Of a stretch of DNA of 22,465 nt, positions 1 to 6,727 are shown piece after piece. The DNA lies in contig JAUQWT010000328.1 of the NCBI GenBank assembly GCA_030835005.1, forward strand, positions 1-22,465, given 5' to 3'. A program made the translations under genes and the position numbers. How positions within the stretch are numbered: the stretch's first letter is position 1; each line of letters opens with the position of its first letter. The notes beneath the pieces were generated by a model. The model made no database searches. It was given only the letters and a program-made list of their open reading frames with translations, and was not told the DNA's origin. This DNA comes from Ignavibacteria bacterium (GTDB lineage: Bacteria; Bacteroidota; Ignavibacteria; Tepidaquicellales; OLB5).

Positions 1-683
1 TCTATCTGATTCTCATTGCCTGAATTCCTTGGATCTAAGAAGTTACCGCCGCTTGTGAACCATAAGCTTGGATTGACAAGTACCGTTATGTTTCTTGAAT
101 TGCTCCCCGTTGTTATCGGAGCAGGCAGATTTATTACAAGCGATGCTGATCTTTTGGATTTATATACAAAGCTGTTACCGTTATATGTACCCTTTATGAT
201 AAATGAATATCTTTGATTTCCGCTTGCGCCCTCTCTGAACTCAGGGTCCGGAATTGGCTCTGTATCTTCAGGTTTATGAATTTTGAATTTTATCTTGTTG
301 AAAGTTCCGCCCGGCAAATTACCCGTTGTAACCGTAACAAGTACTCCGCTTGTGTTAAAATAAATTACGAACGGAGAAATCCTTATATGCTGGCTCGAGC
401 CTGAAGGCTCAGTTTCAAGTTCAACTTCCGTAATCAGCGCTTTTGCTTCGGTAATGTTAATGGCTGAGGCATCACCTACATTGTTATCGGCTTTTACGCT
501 CATACTTGTGTTATCATTTCCGTTAACCGGGTTGCCGCTGCTTGTTGGGTTAGTTGAGCTGTCTTCGCCGCAGCCTGCAAAAACCAGGAATATCCCGAGG
601 ACTATTCCTATCAATAGGATCCCTCTGCCTTTGTTCACAGAGATCTCTTTACTGCTTCTTGTTTCTGTTCTGATCTGTTTCAT
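1..683 (-). CDS. Putative lipoprotein, DUF4382-like, C-terminus cut by window edge
   Basis: The reading frame is open from 683 down to position 1 with no stop, so about the last 20-30 codons lie outside the window. The N-terminus has a hydrophobic stretch (GILLIGIVLGIFLVFAGC) ending in a lipobox-like FAGC, so a lipid-anchored exported protein is likely. The body is clearly paralogous to the gene at 5821-6522: shared blocks include ITEAKALIT, F-x-IHK, PIPDPEF, NQRYSFIIKGTYNG, FVYKSK and WFTSG...LDP. The arrangement recalls the DUF4382 family of putative envelope carbohydrate-binding proteins, which is only a resemblance. The ATG at 683 has a weak AGGGA upstream. A GTG at 636-638 would give a more typical lipoprotein signal (MNKGRG...) and would remove the overlap with the small ORF at 649-837. 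The function is unknown. Confidence 0.8.
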   Translation of the reverse strand, partial: MKQIRTETRSSKEISVNKGRGILLIGIVLGIFLVFAGCGEDSSTNPTSSGNPVNGNDNTSMSVKADNNVGDASAINITEAKALITEVELETEPSGSSQHIRISPFVIYFNTSGVLVTVTTGNLPGGTFNKIKFKIHKPEDTEPIPDPEFREGASGNQRYSFIIKGTYNGNSFVYKSKRSASLVINLPAPITTGSNSRNITVLVNPSLWFTSGGNFLDPRNSGNENQI

Positions 684-837
684 TTTGATTTTCCCTTATA
701 ATTTTACTTGTATTATAATTCTGTTTGATTTTCTTTATCCAAAAATTATCTCTTACTGAAAATGTGTCGCCGTTAATAAAGATCCATATGTATGGATCAA
801 ATCCTTCTTTTTCAATCTGCTTCCATTTTGCACTCAT
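649..837 (-). CDS. Possible small protein, 62 aa, between a T9SS-type gene and a lipoprotein gene
   Basis: The ATG at 835-837 lies about 8 nt after AAAGGTGG, one of the better Shine-Dalgarno matches in this window. It starts 25 nt after the stop of the 862-1470 gene on the same strand. The product begins MSAKWKQIEKEGFDPYIWIF, continues through INGDTFSVRDNFWIKKI, and has a basic, Asn-rich tail. It has no signal peptide or obvious membrane helix. I recognise no family. Its 3' end overlaps the ATG at 683 of the lipoprotein by 35 nt but stops 10 nt before the alternative GTG at 638, as expected for three genes in one transcript. A GTG at 849 would add four residues but overlaps the ribosome-binding site. 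Chance remains possible at this length. Confidence 0.45.
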   Translation of the reverse strand: MSAKWKQIEKEGFDPYIWIFINGDTFSVRDNFWIKKIKQNYNTSKIIRENQNETDQNRNKKQ

Positions 838-861
838 TGACTGTTCCACCTTTCTAAAGAT

Positions 862-1470
862 TTATTTGTTATTGATTTCAAGTTTCCTGGTATCTGCAAA
901 TTCACTTGTTACAAGTGAGCAATAATAAACCTTTCCCGAAAATTTGCTGCTGTTCCATTTGACAGTATGATTGCCTCTGCCAAAACTGCTATTTATGATC
1001 TCATCAATTGCTTTGCCTGAGTTATCGTAGATCTTTATACTTACAAATCCGGGGTTCAATAAAGTAAATTTGATCGAGGCTGTGCCGTTTTTTTGTGCAT
1101 TCTCAAAATCGTCTGCCGGCATAAAACCTGTTGAGCCCATATAACTCTCTTTTGCCGCAACTTTAGATTCGCCTTCAAAACCGCCTTTTGAACCTGATTT
1201 GTGATTTGTAGTTTTTACAAGTATCTGCTTGATCTGGCCTGTTCTCGGAGCAACTACATTAACCCAGTTTAAGCCTTTATCCGTTGATCTATAGATATAG
1301 TTTCCATGCATATCTACTGCGTATGCAGTATTGGCATCTGTGTAAACTATCTCCAATGATTCGTAACCGATTGCGTCGTTTTCATTCTGTGAATTCTGCT
1401 GTGCAACTATGGTGGATGAAGCGAGGAACATTGTAATAGCCAGGAAGATATTTTTGTGAGTTGTTTTCAT
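862..1470 (-). CDS. Small secreted protein with one BNR-like repeat and a degenerate sorting domain
   Basis: This 202-residue protein has a signal peptide (about 1-23, ending near STIVAQQ). Residues about 35-70 look like one propeller repeat of the BNR/YCF48 type (SLEIVYTDANTAYAV...IYRSTDKGLNW). A Gly/Ser/Lys-rich linker follows. The last 75 or so residues resemble the T9SS type A sorting domain in their second half (VSIKIYDNSGKAIDEI, GNHTVKWNSSKFSGKVYYC, ETRK-like ADTRKLEINNK). The NYPNPFNP block is absent, and the protein ends LEINNK instead of KMLLVK. It may be a reduced or diverged T9SS cargo, or may have lost export by this route. AGGAAAAAA precedes the ATG, and a strong conserved promoter lies about 105 nt upstream (1551-1620). 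Its biological role is unknown. Confidence 0.8.
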   Translation of the reverse strand: MKTTHKNIFLAITMFLASSTIVAQQNSQNENDAIGYESLEIVYTDANTAYAVDMHGNYIYRSTDKGLNWVNVVAPRTGQIKQILVKTTNHKSGSKGGFEGESKVAAKESYMGSTGFMPADDFENAQKNGTASIKFTLLNPGFVSIKIYDNSGKAIDEIINSSFGRGNHTVKWNSSKFSGKVYYCSLVTSEFADTRKLEINNK

Positions 1471-1550
1471 TTTTTTCCTGCTTTTCTTGATTTATTATAG
1501 TTTATGGTTAATTTCCTATTTCTTTTGTTTTTTTGAAGCTTTTTTTATCT

Positions 1551-1620
1551 CTTAAATATTGCCGTCCCTTTAACTACGGCAATAATAGCATATCTTCTTT
1601 CATTTGTCAAGTCCTTTTTA
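1551..1620 (-). promoter_or_regulatory. Conserved promoter with overlapping 9-bp inverted repeat, copy 1
   Basis: Read on the minus strand, TTGACA (1605-1610) is separated by 17 nt from TATTAT (1582-1587), which is preceded by TGC as in an extended -10. An inverted repeat, TATTGCCGT (1557-1565) with ACGGCAATA (1576-1584) around a 10-nt centre, overlaps the -10 and the expected transcription start. The element recurs almost unchanged at 3880-3950 and 8961-9030, always about 80-120 nt upstream of a start codon. The hexamers are close to the sigma-70 consensus. Regulation through the inverted repeat is an inference. Confidence 0.75.
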
Positions 1621-2141
1621 CAAAAATTTCAGAATTTTTTTCATAACTATATGTATTTGTTAGATTAATAAGATCTTCTGGATATTAGATTTGGTTGTTA
1701 TTGACTTGGCAAAGAGATTGTTTCGATGCACCTTTTCACGTATTGAGCAGCTTTTGTTCGCACGCCTGGAGCGGGCAGGCCCACTGGTTGGCACTCTATT
1801 CGTTGAGCACAATGTTAGATCACCGCTTGTCGTGCTGAACAGCTTGTCCGCTCGCTGGCTGAAAGTCGAAGCAACCTTGTCGTGCCGGATGGAGTTGGAT
1901 CACTCGCTGCTGCGTTACATTTCAATCTTTCTGTTTTGCTCACCTGCTGGTTTAAGGAAGGATTGCCCGCTTATGCGGGCAGGGAGGTTCACTTCATTGG
2001 GCTGCGTATGTTAAGTGAATTGGGAGTTGCGAATTCTTGAAACGATTCAGGCGGCCGCTTTATAACCCGCCGCCCGATATCGTCTTTTTGTTATAGCTGT
2101 AAAAATTTGATTTGTTAATCCGAATTTAAGTTAAGTAATGT
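1621..2141. other. Long intergenic region without a convincing gene
   Basis: This gap lies between the promoter at 1551-1620 and the stop of the SBBP gene. An open frame at 1691-2014 exists, but its translation shows no family features and the DNA is not coding-like, so I do not call it. The first 50 nt still resemble the sequence upstream of promoter copy 2 (CATAACTAT.TGTATTT.TTAG). The right half holds a repeated intergenic element (1950-2095). Short matches to 4100-4160 (GCACCTT, TCGAAGCA, GTCGTGC) suggest that the left half is a heavily diverged relative of the 4000-4190 stretch. Confidence 0.5.
1950..2095. repeat. Repeated intergenic element, copy A, with two hairpins
   Basis: It shares a run of boxes with 4187-4306: GTTTAAGGAAGGA, a CCCGC/GCGGG hairpin (here TGCCCGC 1964-1970 with GCGGGCA 1975-1981), AGG-x-AGGTTCACTTCAT, GCGAATT-x-TTGAAACGATTC, and a compound hairpin. 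In the compound hairpin GGCGGC (2050-2055) pairs with GCCGCC (2069-2074), and ACGAT (2042-2046) pairs with ATCGT (2079-2083). Compared with copy B it carries about 28 extra nt near 2001-2028. It begins downstream of the SBBP gene's stop, so the compound hairpin could be that gene's terminator. The clearer T-run (2085-2089), however, reads in the plus direction. Confidence 0.6.
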
Positions 2142-3782
2142 TTACTTAACAAGCAGCATCTTCTTGGTTTCTCTGAAATCTGCGGTTGTAATAGTGTAGA
2201 AATAAGCTCCGCTTGAATAGCTTGAAGCATTCCAGTTAACTTCGTATGTACCTGCATTTAACTCGTTTTTAAGAAGCTCTTCTACTATTCTTCCGGCTGC
2301 ATCATATACAGTTATGTTAACTGCGCTCTGTTTGGTCAGCCCGAATTTTATTTTAGTATTTGGATTGAACGGATTCGGATAGTTCTGCGAAATGTAAAAA
2401 CTCTCCGGTACTTCGTTATTATTGCCCGTAACTGATGTGAGCGGCCCGGTTTTCAATATCTGGCTGTATTTTATTGTTACAAAATCAGAGTTCGCCCCGC
2501 TTACGCTGTTGCCTGTTACATAAACATTTCCTTGATTATCAACTTTTACTGATGTTGCTCCGTCATTCATATTGCTTGCTCCGTTGAACTTCGCGATCCA
2601 TTGCTGAGAGCCATTTGCCGTATATTTTACTGTTGCGTAATCATAAATCGCTCCGTTTATCCTCTCTTTGCCGGTTACGTAAACATTTCCGCCCAGATCG
2701 GTTGTTACGGCACAAGCTTCATCAACATTATTTGCCGTTCCGTTATATCTTGCAGTCCATTGCTCGGAACCTGCTGAATTATACTTTATTGTAGCGTAGT
2801 CAATACTTGTTCCGTTTCCGGTACTGTAACCTGTAACAAAAACATTTCCGCTGTTATCCAATGCAACCATCTTTGGCATATCAGAACCGCTCGCGGGTCC
2901 ATCATAAACTGCACTCCATACTTGGGAGCCGGATGAGTTGTATTTTATCGTTACATAATCGTTTAGAGTTGTTGTTGAGTAACATGAGCCCGTTACATAG
3001 ATACTGCCTGCCTCATCAATAGCTATCGAAGTAGCTACATCTGAATAATTTGCAGGTCCGTTATGTCTTGCTTCCCACTGCTCGACACCGTTTGAATTAT
3101 ATTTTATTGTTAAATAATCCTCAGACCCAATTGCGTTTGAAGAATTGCTGTACCCGGTAACATATACATTTCCGGAATTATCAACTACGATACCTGCTGG
3201 CTTATCCCAATCATTTCCGGGACCGTTGTATCTGGCTACCCATTGTTCTTCACCAGCGGAATTATATTTTATTGTTGCGTAATCTATAAGTGAACCGCTG
3301 CCATTGCTCCAGCCCGTCACATATACATTGCCGGAATTATCAACAACTACTTTTAATGCTTTATCTGTGTTGTTACCTGGTCCGTTGTACCTGGCAGCCC
3401 ATTGCTGAACGCCGTTTGAATTATATTTTACGGTCGCGAAATCGTCAAATCCGGTAACTGATCTGCTGGCACCGGTAACATAAATGTTGCCGGAATTATC
3501 GGATGTCATCCACTGGGCGTCATCATCACCGTGAGCCGGTCCGTCGTATCTGGCTTCCCAAAGCAGTGTGCCCGCTGAATTGTATTTAAGTGTTGTGTAA
3601 TCCCATGCCGTCGTACCTCTGCTGCTGCCTGTTACATAAACGTTACCTGAATTATCCGTAATAACGTTTCTTGCTGAATCGATGAAATTGGTCGGCCCGT
3701 CATATGCTGCCATCCACTGTTGTGTTACCTGGGAAGAAACTGTGAAACTGAGGGCGAAGAGAAGAATTACTGCGAATTTCAT
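2142..3782 (-). CDS. Secreted SBBP beta-propeller protein with T9SS type A sorting domain
   Basis: This 546-residue protein has a signal peptide (about 1-17, ending VSSQ). It then has eight consecutive repeats of about 52-55 residues of the SBBP type. Each opens with W-x-A-x-Y-x-GP, continues DNSGNVYVTG, and ends DYxTIKYNSxGxxQ, the pattern of a beta-propeller domain. The C-terminal 86 residues (about 461-546) are a T9SS type A sorting domain: SQNYPNPFNP, then VNITVYDAAGRIVEEL, GTYEVNWNAS, SGAYFYTI and KKMLLVK. In T9SS cargo this tail is recognised for outer-membrane passage and then removed, with the product released or attached to the surface. The repeats suggest a surface or extracellular scaffold or binding role; no catalytic domain is visible. 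The start ATG has no Shine-Dalgarno site. Promoter copy 2 lies about 100-120 nt upstream. Confidence 0.92.
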   Translation of the reverse strand: MKFAVILLFALSFTVSSQVTQQWMAAYDGPTNFIDSARNVITDNSGNVYVTGSSRGTTAWDYTTLKYNSAGTLLWEARYDGPAHGDDDAQWMTSDNSGNIYVTGASRSVTGFDDFATVKYNSNGVQQWAARYNGPGNNTDKALKVVVDNSGNVYVTGWSNGSGSLIDYATIKYNSAGEEQWVARYNGPGNDWDKPAGIVVDNSGNVYVTGYSNSSNAIGSEDYLTIKYNSNGVEQWEARHNGPANYSDVATSIAIDEAGSIYVTGSCYSTTTLNDYVTIKYNSSGSQVWSAVYDGPASGSDMPKMVALDNSGNVFVTGYSTGNGTSIDYATIKYNSAGSEQWTARYNGTANNVDEACAVTTDLGGNVYVTGKERINGAIYDYATVKYTANGSQQWIAKFNGASNMNDGATSVKVDNQGNVYVTGNSVSGANSDFVTIKYSQILKTGPLTSVTGNNNEVPESFYISQNYPNPFNPNTKIKFGLTKQSAVNITVYDAAGRIVEELLKNELNAGTYEVNWNASSYSSGAYFYTITTADFRETKKMLLVK

Positions 3783-3879
3783 TTTTGAATAGTTTTTTAG
3801 TTTAGATTATTAAATATGAAGCTTAAGTTGGAACTCTCGGTTTTTTTGTTATTTCTATTATTCTTTGAAAGTGTTATGC

Positions 3880-3950
3880 TTTAAATATTGCCGTCCTTTG
3901 AACTACGGCAATAATAGCACATCTTTTTTCATTTGTCAAGTCCTTTTTAG
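3880..3950 (-). promoter_or_regulatory. Conserved promoter with overlapping 9-bp inverted repeat, copy 2
   Basis: On the minus strand TTGACA (3934-3939) is followed after 17 nt by TATTAT (3911-3916) with TGC just before it. The inverted repeat is TATTGCCGT (3886-3894) with ACGGCAATA (3905-3913). Both arms are identical to copy 1, and the differences fall in the 10-nt centre. It would drive the SBBP propeller gene starting at 3782. Confidence 0.75.
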
Positions 3951-4186
3951 AAAAAGATGAGATTTTTCTTCATAACTATTTGTATTTATTAGCTTAATTA
4001 GCTCCACTTCAAAATAGACTAACCCGGAATTGTTTGAGCTAAAACAGACGTTTCGGGTACCGATTGCCTTGCGGAGCTCTGCCTTATTGCATTACTCGGG
4101 ACCCAATAAGCACCTTGTTCACCCACTTGAGGACAATCGAAGCATATAGTCGTGCTGCACTGCAATCAGTCTATTCTTACTTTTTA

Positions 4187-4306
4187 GTTTAAGGAAGGAA
4201 TACCCGCTTTAGCGGGCAGGTAGGTTCACTTCATCGGAATGCGAATTTTTGAAACGATTCGGGCGGCCGCCTTATTACCCGCCGCCTGATCTCGTCTTAT
4301 TGTTAT
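4187..4306. repeat. Repeated intergenic element, copy B
   Basis: This is the counterpart of 1950-2095. It has GTTTAAGGAAGGA, hairpin CCCGCT (4203-4208) with AGCGGG (4211-4216), AGGTTCACTTCAT, TTGAAACGATTC and a compound hairpin. In the compound hairpin GGCGGC (4262-4267) pairs with GCCGCC (4281-4286), and ACGA (4254-4257) pairs with TCGT (4292-4295). The paired arms are kept while the loops vary. Like copy A, it sits between the stop of one T9SS cargo gene and the promoter element of the next. Confidence 0.6.
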
Positions 4307-4310
4307 TGTG

Positions 4311-4387
4311 ATTCTCAGTCCGATTTATCGGACAAAGAATCCATTTTCAATTCAAAATGGATGCTTCACTGCGTTCTGCATGACAAA
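4311..4387. repeat. Dispersed repeat of the 'GAACGCAGTGAAGCATCC' type
   Basis: Read on the minus strand it contains TGCAGAACGCAGTGAAGCAT and GGATTCTTTGTCCGAT, with two perfect small inverted repeats: GTCCGAT-TT-ATCGGAC (4318-4333) and CCATTTT-caattc-AAAATGG (4341-4360). Elements of this wording are, from memory, common intergenic repeats in Bacteroidota-related genomes. Only one copy lies in this window, so the repeat status rests on that recollection. It might help terminate the gene ending at 4441. Confidence 0.5.
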
Positions 4388-4440
4388 ATTCTATTTTATT
4401 GACAACTTACAAAAATGAATTTGTCGTGTACTTGGAATAC

Positions 4441-5676
4441 TTACTTAACCAGTAACATTTTCTTTGTTTCGCTGAAATCTGCAGTAGTGATGCTGTAAAA
4501 ATATACTCCGCTTGAGTAGTCTGCAGCGTTCCAGTCAACTTCGTATGTACCTGCATTATGAAAACCATTAACCAGCTCTTCTACAATTCTTCCGGCAGCA
4601 TTATATACTGTTAAGTTTACCACGCTGTGTTTTGTGATACCAAATTTTATTTTAGTAACCGGATTAAACGGATTTGGATAGTTCTGACTTAAAGAAAATT
4701 TATCAGGCGCTGTTGCAGAAATACTCTGAATCCCGATCGTACCGCCGCGGAATTTTATAGTTCCGCCGGCCCCCACTGCCCAGCCGCGATTAATATCCGG
4801 GAAATAGACATCGTTTATTTCAACCGCAGTTCCGCTGTTATCGTTTGACCACGATGTTCCCCCATTGTTTGTAATGTATATTGCCCCGGCTTCACATACT
4901 ACCCAGCCGGTGTTTGAATTGGAAAAGTGTATCCCGTTAACACTCTGGTTTATGCCCGAGCTTCTTGAGCTCCATACTGATCCTCCATTTGATGTGAACA
5001 GAAGCATATCGTTCTGGCCTCCAGCATACCCCGTTAAGTCGTTCAGCATAAAAATATTATGCATATCACTTGTTGTATTAGTTGATTGCGAGCTGAAATT
5101 TAAGCCACTGTTATTGCTCGCCGTTATTACTCCTCCGTCTCCTGCTATCCAAACCTTTGATCCTTTAGCAGAAGAACCTCTGAATCTTGTTGTACCCGTT
5201 GTCACAGTGCTCCAATTCACGCCGTTATTTGTAGAGCGGATAATAACACCGTCAACTCCTGCTGCATAAACCATGTTATTGCTGCCAAATGAAACTGTCC
5301 GAAGATTACTTGTTATGCCGCTTGTTTGCTGCACCCATATAGTCCCGCCATTTGTTGATCTGAAAACCCTGCCGTTATCACCCACAATAATGCCAAGTGA
5401 AGAACTTAAGAATGCAACATCATGCAGATCCTCATTTGTAACGCCGTTTACAGCAATCCAGCTAGAGCCGCCGCTAAGAGTGTATCGAATAGTCCCAACA
5501 TCACCAACTACAAATCCTTTTTGATTATCAAGAAAATATACTGCATGCAGATTATTAGCTGTTCCGCTTGATTGAGTTACCCAGGTTTGCCCGTTGGATA
5601 GCCTTACAAGAAAGATCAAAGCAAATATCAGTATGAATAAAACTATGAAACCTGTAATGTGTTTATTGTTCTTCAT
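4441..5676 (-). CDS. Secreted seven-repeat YCF48/BNR propeller protein with T9SS sorting domain
   Basis: This 411-residue protein has a long N-terminal hydrophobic signal (about 8-30). It then has seven repeats of about 40 residues of the YCF48/BNR kind, each built as VxFxDxxxGxVVGDxGxIxRSTNGGxxW. Seven repeats fit one seven-bladed propeller. The last 86 residues (about 326-411) are a T9SS type A sorting domain with SQNYPNPFNP and the ending KKMLLVK, so passage across the outer membrane by the type IX machinery is expected. The start is well supported by AAGGAGG eight nt before the ATG. It lies 144 nt downstream of a lipoprotein gene on the same strand, with a hairpin between. It lacks the promoter element seen before the other propeller genes. 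YCF48-like domains are known from photosystem assembly, but in secreted proteins of this group they are generic binding modules. Confidence 0.9.
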   Translation of the reverse strand: MKNNKHITGFIVLFILIFALIFLVRLSNGQTWVTQSSGTANNLHAVYFLDNQKGFVVGDVGTIRYTLSGGSSWIAVNGVTNEDLHDVAFLSSSLGIIVGDNGRVFRSTNGGTIWVQQTSGITSNLRTVSFGSNNMVYAAGVDGVIIRSTNNGVNWSTVTTGTTRFRGSSAKGSKVWIAGDGGVITASNNSGLNFSSQSTNTTSDMHNIFMLNDLTGYAGGQNDMLLFTSNGGSVWSSRSSGINQSVNGIHFSNSNTGWVVCEAGAIYITNNGGTSWSNDNSGTAVEINDVYFPDINRGWAVGAGGTIKFRGGTIGIQSISATAPDKFSLSQNYPNPFNPVTKIKFGITKHSVVNLTVYNAAGRIVEELVNGFHNAGTYEVDWNAADYSSGVYFYSITTADFSETKKMLLVK

Positions 5677-5759
5677 TTTTCAATCCTCCTTCGGATATAA
5701 ATTATACTACTTAAGAATCTTATTGCTGAGAAAACCCTGCTGTAATTTCAATCACGAAA

Positions 5760-5785
5760 CAGACGGCCGTTTAGCTAACCGTCTG
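5760..5785 (-). terminator. Hairpin after the lipoprotein gene, possible terminator
   Basis: CAGACGG (5760-5766) pairs perfectly with CCGTCTG (5779-5785) around a 12-nt loop, 36 nt past the stop of the 5821-6522 gene. On the minus strand only a short TTTC follows, so it is a weak intrinsic terminator at best. The wording around it (CGAAAC before, GATTTC after) recalls the compound hairpins at 2042-2083 and 4254-4295. Confidence 0.4.
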
Positions 5786-5820
5786 ATTTCATTTATTCTT
5801 GATTGACAGGAGGAAAACTG

Positions 5821-6522
5821 TTAATCCGGAATTCCGTCTTTGTTATTGTCCTGGAACGCATTCTTGAATGAATTCCTGATGTTATTATCAATTGTATTAA
5901 CATTCGCCGCGTTATTGGGATCCAATATGGTTGCACCGCTTGTGAACCAGGTGGATTTGTTGAACACAAGTGTCAAATTCTCTTTTTTCAGTTTAATGTT
6001 AGTTGGTTTATTGAAGTTGATAACAACATCCATTGACTTTTTTGATTTGTAAACAAAAGGAGTTCCGTTATACGTGCCTTTTATTATAAAAGAGTATCTC
6101 TGATTTTCCCCGGGGCCCTCCTTAAATTCAGGATCCGGTATTGACTGGCCGTCTTCGGCTTTGTGAATCTGGAATTTTGCTTTAGTGTAGATATCTCTTA
6201 CTGTATACCCGGTCATTAACTCCTTCAGGCTTCCGTCAAGGCTCAAGTTCAATACGTAAGGTCCGGGATGGTGCAGCTGATTCAATCCGTCTCTTTCCCG
6301 CTCATACTGAATATCTGTAATCAGGGCCTTTGCTTCTGTGATAACTATTCCGGCAGAAGGATTATCAAACACGTTGTCATCTGCTTTTGTGTTTACGCTT
6401 AGATCTGTAGCTCCGCTTGGTATAACTATATCACCTCCAATATCGCAGCCTGCGATGAAAAATGGTGCTGTTACGATGAGTGAAATTGTGATTATTGCTT
6501 TTTTAATTTTATTTTTCTTCAT
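5821..6522 (-). CDS. Putative lipoprotein, DUF4382-like, complete paralog of the left-edge gene
   Basis: This 233-residue protein has a short lysine-rich start (KKNKIKK), a hydrophobic core and FIAGC with the Cys near residue 26, which is a lipoprotein signal. The mature part shares blocks with the partial gene at 1-683 (ITEAKALIT, FQIHKAEDGQ, IPDPEF, RYSFIIKGTYNGTPFVYKSK, WFTSG...LDPNN). The C-terminus ends DNNKDGIPD, a pattern like the Ca2+-binding loop of thrombospondin type 3 repeats. A DUF4382-like fold is suggested but not proven. No Shine-Dalgarno site precedes the ATG. The next gene downstream is a T9SS propeller protein, just as the other paralog is linked to a BNR-type protein, so lipoprotein and propeller appear to form a recurring pair. 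Confidence 0.85.
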   Translation of the reverse strand: MKKNKIKKAIITISLIVTAPFFIAGCDIGGDIVIPSGATDLSVNTKADDNVFDNPSAGIVITEAKALITDIQYERERDGLNQLHHPGPYVLNLSLDGSLKELMTGYTVRDIYTKAKFQIHKAEDGQSIPDPEFKEGPGENQRYSFIIKGTYNGTPFVYKSKKSMDVVINFNKPTNIKLKKENLTLVFNKSTWFTSGATILDPNNAANVNTIDNNIRNSFKNAFQDNNKDGIPD

Positions 6523-6647
6523 GATATTTTTGATTTAATGCTTTTAATTTTTTTTGTTTATAATGCCCGTTTTACTGAAATTTCTGTTCTCTTTATCTCT
6601 TTCTCTGATTCTGTACTGACTGTTTCTCTTCGTTTACCTATCCCTTT

Positions 6648-6673
6648 CAAATCCGGCCAAATGGCCGGATTTG
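6648..6673. terminator. Perfect long hairpin between two minus-strand genes
   Basis: CAAATCCGGCC (6648-6658) pairs with GGCCGGATTTG (6663-6673) in an 11-bp perfect stem with a 4-nt loop. It lies 55 nt past the stop of the 6728-8869 gene. The T-run (6674-6678) follows it on the plus strand, whereas the adjacent genes run on the minus strand. It is therefore either a bidirectional or antisense-blocking terminator, or an mRNA 3'-end stem-loop. Confidence 0.6.
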
Positions 6674-6727
6674 TTTTTCGGGATTATTGATTTGGACCTT
6701 TTTTTTGATACTTATCTTTATTGCTTA

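Larger units (their letters stand above)
3951..4440. other. Long intergenic region with repeats, no gene seen
   Basis: This gap lies between promoter copy 2 and the stop of the 4441-5676 gene. No convincing reading frame is present. It holds a unique, AT-to-mixed stretch (about 4000-4186) with scattered similarity to 1690-1950, then the repeated element copy B (4187-4306), then a dispersed repeat (4311-4387). Confidence 0.5.

Noticed and set aside
1691..2014. 107-residue plus-strand open frame
   Set aside because: Its translation shows no family features, it overlaps the repeated intergenic element, and the sequence matches diverged non-coding DNA around 4100-4300.
1950..2095. tRNA or known riboswitch hidden in the hairpin-rich intergenic element
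   Set aside because: No cloverleaf or TTCGAATCC-type T arm is present, and no riboswitch core I can recognise.
2142..3782. Possible CRISPR-like or tandem DNA repeat because of regular ~160-bp periodicity
   Set aside because: The period equals the 52-55-residue SBBP protein repeat, and the units differ at the DNA level.
4865..5524. Two plus-strand open frames antisense to the seven-repeat propeller gene
   Set aside because: They are antisense shadows created by the repeated coding pattern; the minus-strand gene has a signal peptide, repeats and a T9SS tail.
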